Below, piece by piece: positions 34,727 through 47,170 of a stretch of 64,000 nt of DNA; position 1 is the stretch's first letter, and the number at the start of each line of letters is the position of its first letter. The position numbers were made by a program, and so were the translations under genes. The notes below the pieces were generated by a model. That model searched no databases and was not told where the DNA came from. It was given only the letters and a program-made list of their open reading frames with translations. Location: NCBI GenBank assembly GCA_029962745.1, contig JAPZVO010000025.1, forward strand, positions 65,520 to 129,519, given 5' to 3'. The DNA comes from Echinometra lucunter (taxonomy: Eukaryota; Echinodermata; Echinoidea; Camarodonta; Echinometridae).

Positions 34727-37650
34727 ATATCGTCGCTGATTTTACGAACCGTCATAAACCTCATTTTTCGGTCAATTTTTCGAAATTGAGATTGATTAAT
34801 ATTCTGAAAGCCCGTCCTCAACTCTATCGACTGACCAAATTTCAGACCAAAATCTTGATTATTTTAAGAATAAGAGACAATTGAAAATTCGATCGAACCG
34901 TCATATCAGCTCAAGTGATTTTACGAAGTGACCTAAAGCATTGTGACGGCATCAAAAAACGCATTTGCGTGGGTTTATGACGCTTCGTAAAATCACAATT
35001 TGTATGAGCGCAACACGAGTGCATGTATTATCCGTTGGGTTTAGGACGCTAATGAATTGCCAAAGTGAATTATAAGTAAATACACCTACACCTACTACTA
35101 CTACTACTACTACTGCTACTAATGATATACAAAGGTTATAGTAGTTTAGAACTGCAATAGATAGATACTTAAATGAATAAAAGAATAAACAAGTAAATGA
35201 ATAAAAGAATAAATAAGTAAATGAATAAATATATAAATAAATGAATATATAAGCAAATCAATAAATGAACAAATGAATTAAACAAAATAAACAGAATAAA
35301 TGGATGACTGAGCATTGTATCAAAAATACGATTCATGATTTTGTTCACTTTATTAAAAGTAGTAGTAAAGCAGAAGTAGTATAAGTGTAGTACAATAATT
35401 ATGATAATTGAGTTCATTTGTGAATTATTAACTTCTACCGAGGGTATACCTCATCCACTACTCTCAGGAAAAAGGATTTTTGAGAAAAAACTTCAAACGG
35501 CTGTTGGTTACGTTAAATGAAAAATGTTAATGGAAACGATATATTACTTACGCTCTATATTGCAGGAGCTGCAATAATTATTTAAATTCAAAGAATTTAT
35601 AATTGTAAATATATTGAACATTGTTGCCAACTTATACTTTAATGTTTGATCAAAATGTAATGAGTTGATTATGCTGGGATCGTGAGAGAAAATGGAAGGA
35701 TTGTTCAAGATGTTGAAATGATGTGATTACATCTTTGAATGAGTTGTTGAGAAAGCGGGATTGTATTATAGGCTATTCATTATTGCTTTTTTTTCTATAG
35801 CTTTTGTTTGAAAGAAAAATGATGCTCTTCATAGAACCTTTCAAAAATACTTAGAGCGAAAAAAAAGACAGAATATAGGTAAAATTTTCTCCGAGGATCT
35901 CTCTCTCTCTCTCACTCTATCTATCTCTATCTCTCTCGCTCTCTCTCTCTTTCCCATTTTCCCACTTTTTTTCCGGTATATTTAACTTTTCCCTGCACAT
36001 CTCACTTCAATCTTCCCCCTTTCTTTCCCTCTTCCCTACTTTTTCCTCTTTTTATTTCCATCCTCTCCGTTTCCCTCCGTTCGTTTGTCCCTTCTTTTCA
36101 TACCCCCTTTCTGTATCTTGTCCACTTTCAGACTTGGATTCATACCTGGGTCATTTTCACAATGAAAAAAGAAACCAACATGTTAAATTCCGAATATTGC
36201 AATGTCACGCATATACATTTATCTATTAAAACAGGGGGAAAATAGGGGGGGGGGGAAGTTGATCAGTTCATGTGAACAAAATAAATTGAAACTAATAGTA
36301 ATAAGCCGTATATCCCATTTATTAAAGTTATTTTTTGCTTTACCTAAAATATCCCTCGATAGATGTGATCAGGGCATTGTCAGAGGTAAATGTGCAATTT
36401 TCAGGTAGAAAAGGTCGTTTTCATCACCTCCCAAAGAGATTTGTTTTAAATAATTAAATGGTGCTTGACTTTATTACGAAGAAATCAGTTTATTGAGTCA
36501 TAAAATTAGAATAGGATCAATACAGGATGACAAGGCACGAAACTAAATTCATTTTGTCATTTTCCTTTGTAAGCAAGCAAACAACAACAACAAATATTGG
36601 ATTATGAAAAATGGACAAAATTCTGTTAGGGGTACCACCCAATGATTTTTCTGTGATACACAACGCATGGTCGGTGGGATTAGTCGAGAACAAAGCCCCA
36701 AAGTCTCACTTTATTGGCCTGCTACTATGGGGGGGGGGGGGGGGGGGAAGGGAGGGGCAGATGTCTGGATAGGCCTACTTCAGCAGAAAAAAAAAGAAAA
36801 AAAAAATCTTCTTTTCAGTTTGGATTTCACAAATCTATGCATCAAATTGTAAAAAAATAGTTCTTAATGATATTGTAGGCCTGTGTAAAATTACTTCTAA
36901 ACAATATGAAATATCGCTTCACAATTTGAAATTTGTGTCTTGTCTGGATTCACACGTTTTCCTGACATACAACTGGGCCCGGGCAACTGGGTAGAGCTGT
37001 ATATATGCCACTGTTATTAAAATTATGCATAATAGGCATCGATATAATAGGCCTACAAAATAATCATGATCATCCCCACTACGCTATCATTATTTCCGTT
37101 AAAATAATTCAAATTTACCATGGCTATTAACGGAGTTACAAAACAATACTCTAAAAATGATTTTACTGTTGGAAACGTCCCTAACCACACATAAAACGTA
37201 TGCACTCGCGTTAAGCGCACTCATTTCATGATGTTACGAACTGTCATAAACCCGACCTAAATCTGTATTCGCGGCGCGCGCATGCATTATGATTTTACGA
37301 ACCGTCATAAACCTTGGTTTAATACGTCGCGTAACATGCGCATGCAAAATATGATTTTACGAACTGACCTAAACCCTAATTTCACCAATATTTGCTTTTT
37401 CTTAAATACCACGTTGGATTTCACCGCAAATATTGCAAAAATGAATTCTAAAGATGTGTACAAAATGTACTGATTAAAAAGGTTCAGAATTCAAGCTTTA
37501 CAATGATACCAAACAATACCGTGCTTTGCTTCAAAGCGCGGAGTTCTGGCCGTCGGTAAAGCATCGAAACTTTGAACGCGATTATCTCAAAAGTTGTTTT
37601 TTTTTCTTTCAGTCGAGGTTTATGACGGTTCGTAAAATCAACGACGATAT
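34727..37650. mobile_element. 2.9-kb TIR element with GATTTTACGAACCGTCATAAAC ends
   Basis: The 36-base left end 34727-34762 and right end 37615-37650 are inverted copies with a single mismatch: 'gattttacgaaccgtcat' preceded by 'atatcgtcg'. Extra diverged copies of the same end word occur internally near 34918 and 34974-34998 and near 37240, 37288 and 37353. Each end is therefore a small cluster of end-like units. The interior has CTA (35090-35120) and AAATGAAT-type (35160-35290) simple repeats, a CT tract (35899-35955), G11 and G19 runs and no transposase, so it is non-autonomous or decayed. Confidence 0.75.
35160..35305. repeat. AATGAATAAA-type simple repeat
   Basis: A 36-bp block 'aagaataaacaagtaaatg' and similar units repeat with slight change, then decay into a general AAAT/GAAT repeat. 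The FIYLFIYLFIL-like open frame on the minus strand is a by-product. Confidence 0.8.
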
Positions 37651-37970
37651 TATTTACTTCTTTAGTTTAACTGTTTAACGTAATTATCATATTCTGGATT
37701 CTTGTTTGTATCCTTCATATTATGTTTACCGTGTAACATATGTACTTGATATTCTATTTATGTAATACTCATGTCAATATATACAGTTTATGTTATCTTT
37801 TTGAATGCACAAATAACAGCAAAAAACACACACAACAAAAAAAAAGCAGCAAAAAATCAAACGTGAATATCTTTTTCTTTCCATCTACCATTTAGGTATA
37901 ATCTTATATTTCATTTCCCATTAATCTCACAAAGTAACAAACATCATCCAACATTACTTTGTAAATGTAT

Positions 37971-40900
37971 ACGAGTGAAAATTTCACTCCATTTGCCGAC
38001 CTAAACGTCATTAGCTATTAATAGATGATAAATTCACTCTTTTAGACAAAATTTTAACCATTTCACTCCGACCTCAAAGTGAAATTTTCTCACTCTTTTC
38101 GAGTGAAAGGTATACGAGCTAATTCACACTTTTTTGAGCTAACGCTTCGTCTATAACGAGCTGACTTTCGGCTCTTTCTGGTATCACTCTTCGATTAGCT
38201 CTCATCGAAGAGCGACGTATGTCCTCCCATTTCACTCTGGGTGGAGCTAATAGCTTTTGCGCATGCGCGAAATGTACAGGTTGACGGGTTTCCTGCATGG
38301 GCGCAGCGCGCCACAAGAGGTTTTGCTGCAGAGATTTGCGCATAGTGTATATGCATAGCCCCAAAAAAGAATTCTAGAAATTAAAGGTCTGGAACACGCA
38401 AATCTTAAAATAGTTAATGCCTAATGGAGGAGTTCAGGACTCTGTTCTAGGAGAGTTAAAATGACTATACAGGCGATTGGAGCACGGGGAGAAGGTCCAA
38501 GTCTCTTTTGAAGGTAGGCCTAAGTGATTTTATCTTTGTAATTTTCTCTGTCAGATTAGACCAGGCCCGTTCTAAAATAACTACAGTATAAAGTCAAAAG
38601 TGTAGCCCGGGCTGTGATTACGGCCTGATGGCAGGTCTAGTAGATGAAGAAAATTAAAATTTGGAATAAAAACCTTTAAATCAAATCAGGCTAGTCCCTA
38701 TGGCTATGCTGTGTCCACATTTGAAGTCCGAATGAACATCTCTGCTTTATAAATGTTTTCTGATCTTCTTAGACTTCATCTCTCATGAGTATTGAATATT
38801 TTTACTTCTTAAAATTGCTATTTGGTCCACATAAAGTCACAAACTGGCCGAACTGTCTGCCACGTCTCATTAAACCTAGGCCATTTCATAATTTGACTGG
38901 GCCTCTATAGTCTATACGACTATGCCCTAGACACTAGGCCTAAGATCTGTTATGTTACGTGGTTTTGATACTTGATAGTGATACCCCGATCCACATGAAT
39001 GCAATCCAAAACATCAGCTCATTTTGACTCTGTTTACAGTGAGCGACTTAAGGCGGGCCTTTTGGGCCGGCCGAGGTCAGCCTAAATTTTGATGTAGTGC
39101 CTACACGCACGAAAATCGAAATGCGGTAACAATTAAAAGCGCCAAAAATGCGGTACCGGTTGGATTGGTTGGTTGGATTGATTCTTATTTTCTACTTGTG
39201 TATATATCGCAAGGTTGAATGGATGCGTCAGCACCATCCCAAGAGAGACAGTTTGACCAAATTGAGAGAATCATCGACTACAGTACAACGACAGACGGGA
39301 GAGGATTTTGACTGAATCTCCCACCAGAAGAGATACACTTAATAACAATACCCTAGATTCAGAGGCATACCTGAACTTGTAAGTTTAGTTTATACCCTAC
39401 AATTTTAAAAGGTTTCTAGTCGAGAAATCCTGCCTTATTCTTGGGAGAGTTTTGACTAGAAAATCGAGATGCCAGCTTCATTATCTTGGAAGATGCTGTC
39501 GGATGAAGCTCTCCTAATGAAAATAGTCATAATACCTGTATCTACCAGTGACCTGATGTACTGTGATCATTTAGATTTGGAAGCAAACTTGTGTTACTTT
39601 TTCAGAAGAATTTACACGCTTTAAAATTGCTCTTGTAATTTTGAAACACGAATTGCATGTGGCTTTAGTGGCAACCTCTCGTGACTGTACCTCGGACTTC
39701 ATCCTTGCACCTCCCGCCATTATACGCTGCCTAAAAATATTTATCAGGAAAACTGTGCGGTGGCTGCTCGGCGCTGACATAATGTGAACCAGTTTTCAAT
39801 TTTAGAGTTATGATGGTGTAGTGGTGTTTAAAGTAAAAAATGAATGAAGAAGTGACTCGAATATTGATTAATTTAAGTATTGGTAAGGAAAAGAATTGTA
39901 ATTAACTGGACCGTATTTTGTAAGGTAAGGCTTTCTTCTTCTTCTTCTTTTTAAGAGATGTATTACACTGCCATTTTTAAAATCTTTAAGGACAAGATAT
40001 TATTTTAGATCCAATTTGATCACATGATTTTCTTCAAATCGCCAACAATAACTGTTTCTTTTACCACTGCATTGTTGAAATGAATGTTAATTCCTCAAGA
40101 GAAGATGGTTTAAACTTGTTGAAAAGTTGAATACATGGCAAAAGTTGATTTTAAAAAGTAATGATTTCTAATTTTATCAATTTGTTGACAAGTTAAGGAT
40201 TCAAATGCCTATTTTCAGTGAGAGAGTTTCTTATTCATATCAGATGCCAGATATTAATAATTGTATCGGGGTAAAAACGTAAATACAGTATTTGCAGAAA
40301 TTGTTTACCTTTCCACTCATGTGTCTGGTATATTTCTTTTAAAATTCTGAATGAAAGGTCACGAGACAAACCACTGAATGTGGAATGATTGTCGTAGAGG
40401 GGTTAATTGACAGTGAATAGAAATAAGCTTTTATTACAATTATCATTATTTCATTCAACTGAATTTTTACTGAATTGAACTGAATTGAATTTGTATTCAA
40501 TTGAATCGAATTTGTTAAACAGTACTAGTACATGTATTTGTAATTTGTTTCACAACTTTTTTAGAACTATTTCTAAGTATAAATTAGGATTCTTTCCTGT
40601 ATCCAAATATTTGATGATGACAATTTCTCTATATTACTCTCATCCTTCCACCCCTTTTCAATACCCCTCTCAGTCTAATTCTCTATTCTCTCCACCATTG
40701 CTCTGCTAATACCTGAAGTTCTAAGAAACGTTATGTTGATGATATTTGAATTCAAAATGACATATATGCTGAACTTTCATTTCTGATTATATGGTTTTGC
40801 ACGTTCTTTCTTTCTTTTCTTCTTCTTTTCAATCTTTCTACCTATCTATCTCCTCCTCTTTCTGTGTCTGTATCTCTCTCCCTCTCTCCCCTGCACCTAC

Positions 40901-41910
40901 GCTGTTGCTCCTTGTTATCCACTGAACAGTATTACAAAATTGTTAACCATTTTCATCTAACCAAATTACTCCTGGATTCATGTACATGTATATCGGATGA
41001 CCCCTGAAGAATGTGTGATATATCATCAAAAGGTGAAAATAAGTCATCTTCAATATCTGAAACTGCCTTTCACTTAATCAATGAAATGTCATTGAGAAAC
41101 AAGATTTTATTTGAATTTATTTTAACTGTATCATTTTTTATTTTTATTTTTTATTTTTGTGTTAGATGTGTAACAGCTAAGTAGTGGAAACAATAGTTGC
41201 ATAGAAAAGTTTTCTTAATTATCAACACTGTTGTGTTCAATTATGTGAATTGTGATAACTGTTGAACAAGCTGGTATAAATAAAGCTTTGAATACTAGTT
41301 AGATCATTATGTAGAAACTGTCTTCACCGTTTAATAGTTGATGCAATGCAGGAATGGTAAATATGTTGGCAAATATGTGCTTGTCATAATATGTTGATGT
41401 TAAGTGGGATGAGGTATCTGAAGGTGTGTGAGGTGGGTGGATGTGTGCATGCATACTTGAAAATCTTGAATTCACTGTCAAGGTAGTGAAAATATCCCAT
41501 TTAAAATGAAATTATTTCACTCATATAAGGAGCCAGAATTCACTCTCGAAAAGACTTAAAGTTCACTCTGAAAAGAGTGATGTGCTTCCATAAGATGGCC
41601 TGTATATTAAATGTTAATTTTGCCTGAAACTAGACTAGTGCCACTCTCTAAGAGCTAAAATTCACTCTCAAAAAGACTTAAAGTTCACTCTGAAAAGAGT
41701 GATGTGCATCCATATGATGGCCTATATATTAAATATTAACTTTGCCTGACGTTAATATTTAATATATTAAAGCTAAAATTCACTCTCAAAAGAGTGAAAA
41801 TGAACCATCCAAAACAAATTTTCACTCTTTTAAGGAGCTAAGATTCACTCTCAAAAGATGGACAATTCACTTCCAAAGGACGGAATTGTTTCACTCTCTT
41901 AGGGAGCTAA
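37971..41910. mobile_element. ~3.9-kb element with CACTCTTTT / GAGCTAA terminal arms
   Basis: The left arm (37971-38262) and right arm (about 41455-41910) are rich in the same words: 'ttcactcttttNNNgagct' and 'ctcaaaagagtgaa' in both orientations. Within the right arm a ~110-bp segment is tandemly repeated (the near-identical 'cttaaagttcactctgaaaa' at 41560 and 41680, each followed by 'gagtgatgtgc' and a 'catatgatggcct' word). The 3.2-kb interior is mostly unassigned, with one possible exon. A related short piece 'gagctagaattagctc' occurs at about 54620-54640. Class unknown. Confidence 0.55.
39204..39306 (+). other. Possible terminal exon inside the 38-41.9 kb element
   Basis: After a weak acceptor (TATATATCGCAAG) one frame reads KVEWMRQHHPKRDSLTKLRE and continues to a TGA near 39306. 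A second frame starting at an ATG reads MDASAPSQERQFDQIERIID. The composition looks protein-like and some transposon-associated proteins have a similar VxWMxxHxP segment, but this is weak. It could equally be chance. Confidence 0.15.
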
Positions 41911-42060
41911 ACATTGGCGGCACCAAGGGGGGGGGGGGGGCATGGGGGCATTTCCCCCCCCCCCCCCCCCCACTCAGAAGCTTTGCCCCCCCCCCCCCAA
42001 AAAAAAAAAAAAAAAAATAATAAATAAATAAATAAATAAATAAATAAATACATTAAAAAA
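41911..42060. repeat. G/C-run cluster followed by AAAT microsatellite
   Basis: G14 (41927-41940), C18 (41954-41971) and C13 (41986-41998) stand within 72 bases, then an A run and an AAAT tract (42018-42050). The flanking 'ggcggcaccaagg' is echoed in inverse form ('cctggtgcc') at 54586-54594 beyond the Harbinger-like end pair. The two may be ends of a larger nested insertion. Confidence 0.7.
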
Positions 42061-42220
42061 AATTGAGGTCTGAAAAGAAAAATTATACAGTAATTTGTAA
42101 ATAAGTAAATGTTGTCATAAGCATCATATCCAAGCTGCGAAATGCTCTAAAATACCATTTCCGCTCTTGAAAACTTGAAAATTTTCTCACTCAGTCGCTA
42201 TTGGCTTCCTCGCACACGAT

Positions 42221-42420
42221 GGCCCGAATTCACAAAGGTGGTTTCATTTGAAACCGTGGTTTCTGAAAACCATGGATTTTTGAAACCACGGTTTCACCTG
42301 AAACCATGGTTTCACCGAGTCTGTGATTCACAAACAGTGGTTTCAAAAATCCACGGTTTCAATTAGACCCACGGTTGAAACCACGGTTAAAACCACGGTT
42401 GCAACCGGAGTCTAGGGATT
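42221..42420 (+). mobile_element. Harbinger-like terminus, left (palindromic GAAACCGTGGTTT units)
   Basis: Starts 'ggcccgaattcacaaaggtg', which resembles the GGGCCC...TTCACAAAG type of PIF/Harbinger terminal inverted repeat, and continues with ten or so variants of the palindrome 'gaaaccgtggtttc'. The first 26 bases are an exact inverted match to 53891-53916. No convincing TWA target duplication is visible at this edge. Confidence 0.65.
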
Positions 42421-43137
42421 TCCCCCTTTTCGCACTGCACTGAGCATACTCAGTATGATTGATCCAGAGCTAGAGCTAGAGTCGTATACGGAGCTAGCTT
42501 TCCTTTTATTTTCGTATCTTTGGAATAAAACGCGGACGTGTACCGCAGGGTCATCGTATTTTGCATATTGACCTTAATGCGCTTGTCGCCTGGAGCAACA
42601 GGAGTATTATCATGCGCAATCGCGCTAGTGCGCGCATAGCCTAGCCAAACTTTGTTTACATCAGCATTCGGCCGCCTAGCCTAGGCCTACTGTATATCGC
42701 GTAAGCCTATTTATATGACCGGAGGGTGCGACTGCAATCGGAATATTCTAGGTTGCTCTCTTTGAATATTTGTTTTTCAAAAACTGTGTAATGACGAAGA
42801 TAACAAGGATTTTGTAATCGTATAAGACGCTTATAGCCAATTGGGGCATCTACACGACGTTTTCTCGTGAATGCTTACAGCATTGAAAAATAAAATGATA
42901 TTCAATTTGTCGATGTTGAATTTTTATCAGTGAATAATAATTCACATCTCGGGCATCGTTTAGAATTGTAATTGATATCGGACTTATTTTTATCTAAACT
43001 TTCGAAATAATTTCGCAATTTGCCACGTCGATGTCCTTTTCATTTAAAAATGTTGCAAAGTTTGGGGCTTCATTGTTCTGATGGTCATTGTAAATTGTAG
43101 ATTCAGGAATTCATTGTACTTTTTTCAGCAGTATTTT

Positions 43138-43660
43138 CTCTATATATCATTAATATTTCAAGACATTTCTATTGAGAAACTTTTCTGTAGTAGGATGGGA
43201 AACTTGCATTAGGTTAGGCATCACAGATTTTGTTTCTGTTTTTCCAAATATTTCATTAGAGATTTCATTTAAAATAAATTGTCGCATGCGCGAGGACACA
43301 CACACACACACACAAACAAACATACGAGTCTGCAAAGCCCCCCCCCCCCCCCGGCAAAGTCAAAGCATCATAACAATCGTTCCAACATGCTGCTATCTTC
43401 AAGCACAGCCACAGCCTACCAAGATCTCTTGCAACATCAACCTCTCTTGTGCAAAGTATTCACTATCAATATTTTCCAATAATATCAGAAACTGCATGAA
43501 GTTTTCGAAAGTGGTGGGGGGGGGGGGGGGGGGCGGCTGCACGTACAAACCAGGATAAATTTCCAGGTTTTTGTACAGAGGAAAACGTGTATACTCAAAA
43601 AAGTGGGGGAGGGGAGGCTGCAGCCCCCCATTCCCCCCCCCCCAGTTTCGTGGGCCCTGC
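43138..43660. repeat. CA microsatellite and G/C-run cluster
   Basis: CA repeat 43297-43312, then C15 (43338-43352), G18 (43516-43533) and C11 (43633-43643) with 'gcagccccccattc' junction words typical of the local MITE remnants. No exon seen. Confidence 0.6.
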
Positions 43661-43992
43661 TCATAACATCATCATCAAACACAAAATATTACGTAATTCA
43701 CATCTTGCCAAAACGCAACACGACTTCCAGTGTGATGTTTCTACGATACAAAGTACATGTACAAAAAGTTTTTATAAAGTTACTTAATTTCAGCAATTTA
43801 ATATGTATTTTTGTCATATCACTGCGACAAAATTTACACACAAAAAAGAAAACATTTAGGTAACCATATTTTCCATTGGTAGTTAATAATAGTCAAAGAA
43901 ATTACATACCGATTCACTGAATATGAACATGAATATTTTCTCAGAAAGGGATGGCATAATTTATAATATCAATCAATCCACATTCATACATT

Positions 43993-44243
43993 TATGGCCG
44001 TACGCAGGTGGGGGGGGGGGCGCCCCCATAAATTTGAAAACCTACATTTTTTTACTGAAAATTTCACAGAATTCACCAAAAGTGTATATACCAAATGTAA
44101 CAAATCTTTCAATCTCACTTTAAAAAAATGCAAGTGTCCCATGACAAGCTCAGTCGTTTTGCTTCTTCCCTTTCGATTTTCATCGAAATATTTTTTTGCG
44201 TCTTGCCCCACCCCCAGGAAAAAAATTTCTGCGTACGGCCCTG
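43993..44243. mobile_element. hAT-like MITE, second copy
   Basis: Ends 'ctgcgtacggccctg' and starts 'tatggccgtacgcag', the same terminal family as 29164-29444 but with the better-preserved end at the right. Flanks are catacatt (43985-43992) and tctacatt (44244-44251), agreeing at 6 of 8 positions, consistent with an aged 8-bp target duplication. A G11 run lies just inside the left end. Confidence 0.75.
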
Positions 44244-44359
44244 TCTACATTAAATGTATTCCATTTTCACTATATTTCACTTAACACTCACTTAAAATAA
44301 ATTACGTTTTACTCATAAAATGAATTCATAAAGCCATGCAGAAACCATGCCACGTTTAT

Positions 44360-44770
44360 ATCCACTTGGTCTACCAGCAGATGGTCTAATTACCTGATTG
44401 TCTAATACCACATTGGCTAAACCCATTTGATATACCATCAATTTGGTCTAATACATACTTGGTCTAATTCTCATTTGGTCTAATGTAATGACCACTTGAC
44501 CTAATTGCCAATTCGTCTAATAACCAAACTGTCTAATTGCATTTGGTATTAGACTAAGTGGTGTTAGATCAAGTGGACATTAGACGCAATGGGCATTAGA
44601 CAAAATGAGAATTAGACAAAATGGTAAATAGGCGAAGTGGCAATTAGACCAAAAGGTCATTAGACGAACTGGTTCTAGACAAAATGGAATTACACCATGT
44701 GGGACGAGACCAAACGGACAGTAGTCAAAGTGGGAGTAGACCGACCGGCAGTTTACCAAAAGTATCACTA
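44360..44770. repeat. Inverted pair of degenerate TGGTCTAAT arrays (foldback)
   Basis: From 44360 to about 44545 the plus strand repeats variants of 'catttggtctaatnnc'. From about 44550 to 44770 it repeats the reverse complement, 'attagacaaaatggg'. Units are 18-24 bp and heavily diverged, so the block folds back with its turn near 44548. Same architecture as 7251-8546 but an unrelated unit. Non-coding. Confidence 0.75.
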
Positions 44771-45925
44771 CATTATCTGCATAAAGAAGTTTGCAGTATT
44801 GTCAACAAGGTCGAGGCAACAAGAAAGGCTGCATGGTACACCACGTATTACCCAAGGAAATGATGGTTGAATTGGCATGGGAGGAACATATGTTAAAAAT
44901 ACAATTTCTCAAAGAAGAGCATGCTCTAAACATAGACATTTTCTGTATGTACACCTATATAAACAGAAATAGTATATCAAAATTTTATTATATGAACCTT
45001 GTAGGTAATATATGTAGCTGTAAATATGAGTGTTCTGAAATTAATACATATTCATATTTTTGTATAATTGCATACAGTGATGTGTTACTGACTTGTTATT
45101 GTCTAAGGTTTTAAGCACTATTTGATTCATATATGAACTACATTACATATGCCTATCAAATTCATTAATCATTCATGACTCATATTCTGACAATTTGAAC
45201 ATAATATTTCAGAAGACAATTTGCCAGATTCAATAAGAAATTGACAATTTACTGTGATAAGAATGTTCATTAACACATACACACTCAACTATAATTTGTT
45301 TTGAGAACTTGTAAAAAAGAAATATCATTATCTACTTTTTAATAATGATTGCAAGAGTAAGGCAATGTGCAGCTCATCTAGATATATAAATTCAGGATAC
45401 CCTTAAATAGGATTCTATTATAGAATTTCAATCATTATTTATTCAAAATATTTATTCAAATAAGTTTTTTGAAACTGTTTTCATTTTGAAATTATAATTA
45501 TGAACCAATATTTTCAATAGAAATCAGATTATGATATACTGCAATTCCAATCCAATCTAATTGATGTATTTGTAGGGCACCAATATCTAGCTGCCTAATC
45601 AAAAGCACTTATGAGACTAATTCATATTGCAAAGGAAAATATGTAACTAAAGACAAACCTTGTCATAACAAACTTCTCCGCAACGGGGGGTGGGTGGGGT
45701 TGGGGGCTCCAAGTACAAAAGAGGGTGTGTTTGTGTGTGTATATATCATTATTTTTTGGCCAACCAAGTGGTGGAAGGGGGAATGTGAAAAGAAAAGAAA
45801 TCATGAAATGGGGCATCGACTGCTTTGCATATTAGGGACATATCACACGAAACATCTGGGCACCCCCCCCCCCCCCTTGCTTAAGGTTAAGGATAATTAC
45901 AGATGATTATCAAAAAACTTATTCA
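44771..45925. other. Unassigned DNA
   Basis: AT-rich. A 107-codon plus-strand frame at 44791-45114 has biased, low-complexity composition and no known motif. Contains a C14 run at 45863-45876. Confidence 0.35.
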
Positions 45926-46247
45926 CATTCCACTATCTCCATATAGCCAGTTTGCCACCTGGCACCATATGCCCTTGCCTCTTCAGTTCTTTCAGTTAAC
46001 TGTGATCCATGAATTTGACACAAGTCCAATTAATAGCACCTACATGCCACCTATGACACCTGGAAATCCGCAATACTCATAGGATCACTGATGGGTAGAT
46101 TCGATCTCTTCTTTCGTACTTGGAAACTGCATGAATTCTCTCTTCCTGCTTGCGATAGCTTTGGAAACCTCTCTGATGTCTCTCCAAACAGATGGTTGTG
46201 ATATTGATGCCTCATCAGTCATTACCATGCATCCTATGGAATGATCC
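45926..46247 (-). pseudogene. PIF/Harbinger transposase relic
   Basis: Minus-strand translation gives ISQPSVWRDIREVSKAIA, then REFMQFPSTKEE, then (after a stop) YEYCGFPGVIGGM. This is the order seen in HARBI1-type transposases (helix-turn-helix SQxxVxR, then FP..EE, then GFPGVIGxID). In the adjacent frame the next residues are GAINWTCVKF, where the family has GxIDGTH: the first catalytic aspartate is Asn here. Further on, WLYGDSGM resembles the LLGDSGY motif, implying an internal deletion. At least two stops and a frame change make it inactive. It sits between the Harbinger-like ends at 42221 and 53916. Confidence 0.7.
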
Positions 46248-46588
46248 TGTAATTACATATCAACAGATAGGAGGTTGAAAATATTTTCTCAGAAATATTG
46301 GCCTTTAAATTTAAAAAATATATATATATGGAGAAAAAAAAAATAAAACAACAGAACTATGCATCATTAATTTGACATTTTCTTTTTTTTTTTTAATAAA
46401 CATCACATTCACTGAAGTGTTCAATAAGAAACCTACGCACTATCTCTACTTCCGCTTCCGGCTAGGTCAGCTATACAGCGACCGATCGCTCTGGGCCTGA
46501 CCAAATTTTGACGGAGGTGTGAAAGCACGTCCGATCGGTCGCTGGGTACGGTCGCAGCGACCGTACCTTGATGTGAAAGCAGTATTAG

Positions 46589-46832
46589 TTACCGGGAAAT
46601 TTTCGGCTCTGCCGCCCCCCGAAAACAGGCAGAGAATTACACCACTGATTCTAGACCTAATTACCGGGAAATTTTTGGCTATGCATATGCCCCCCCCCAC
46701 CCCATAACAGGCAGAGAGCGTAAGAAGAGTGGGAACTGACAGCGCAAAAACGCCGGAGCTCCCCCCTCCCTGCACCCTCCCCTCTAGGGAGCACTACCGT
46801 CCTCCTAAAAGGAAATCCTAGTTACGCCGCAG
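46589..46832. mobile_element. Partial copy of the 24.2-26.1 kb foldback arm
   Basis: Shares 'ttaccgggaaattttcggct', 'aacaggcagag' (twice), 'cgccggagctcc' and a 'ggaaatcctagttacgcc' end with the right arm at 25.7-25.95 kb, including the two-subunit structure. Only about 240 bp is present, so it is a solo or truncated member. Confidence 0.7.
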
Positions 46833-46857
46833 AAGAGAAACTCCCCCTCCCTCTAGG

Positions 46858-47155
46858 GGAAGTAAATTCCAGGGGGTAGGGGGATCTATCACCCCCACTT
46901 GGGGGAGAGGGGGGATGGTGTGTACAAATTCCCCCCCCCCCCCATGCTGACACTTTTAAAGAAAAAAAATATATATTTCAATTAATCAATAAGTAAAAAT
47001 TCTGAATATCTATCATAAACAACCATTATATTACAGAATTTCTATTTGAAAATGCTATTGAAAACAAATGGATATGAAATCGTGTGTGGCAGGGGAAAAA
47101 AATCGTTAAAAAAGTTTTTTATCCCCCACTCCTTAAATTGGATTTACGCCGGTGG
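46858..47155. mobile_element. MITE, GGCGTAAATCC family, diverged copy
   Basis: Ends 'ggatttacgccggtgg' at the right, with a worn 'gtaaattcc' at the left. Shares 'gtgtacaaat', 'atatctatcataaac' and the C run with the better copy at 54053-54468 in the same orientation. C13 run at 46931-46943. Non-coding. Confidence 0.7.
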
Positions 47156-47170
47156 AGCACTACAAAGAAT

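Noticed and set aside
43172..43558. 128-codon frame with HTHTQTN and poly-Gly stretches
   Set aside because: Runs through a CA microsatellite and G/C runs.
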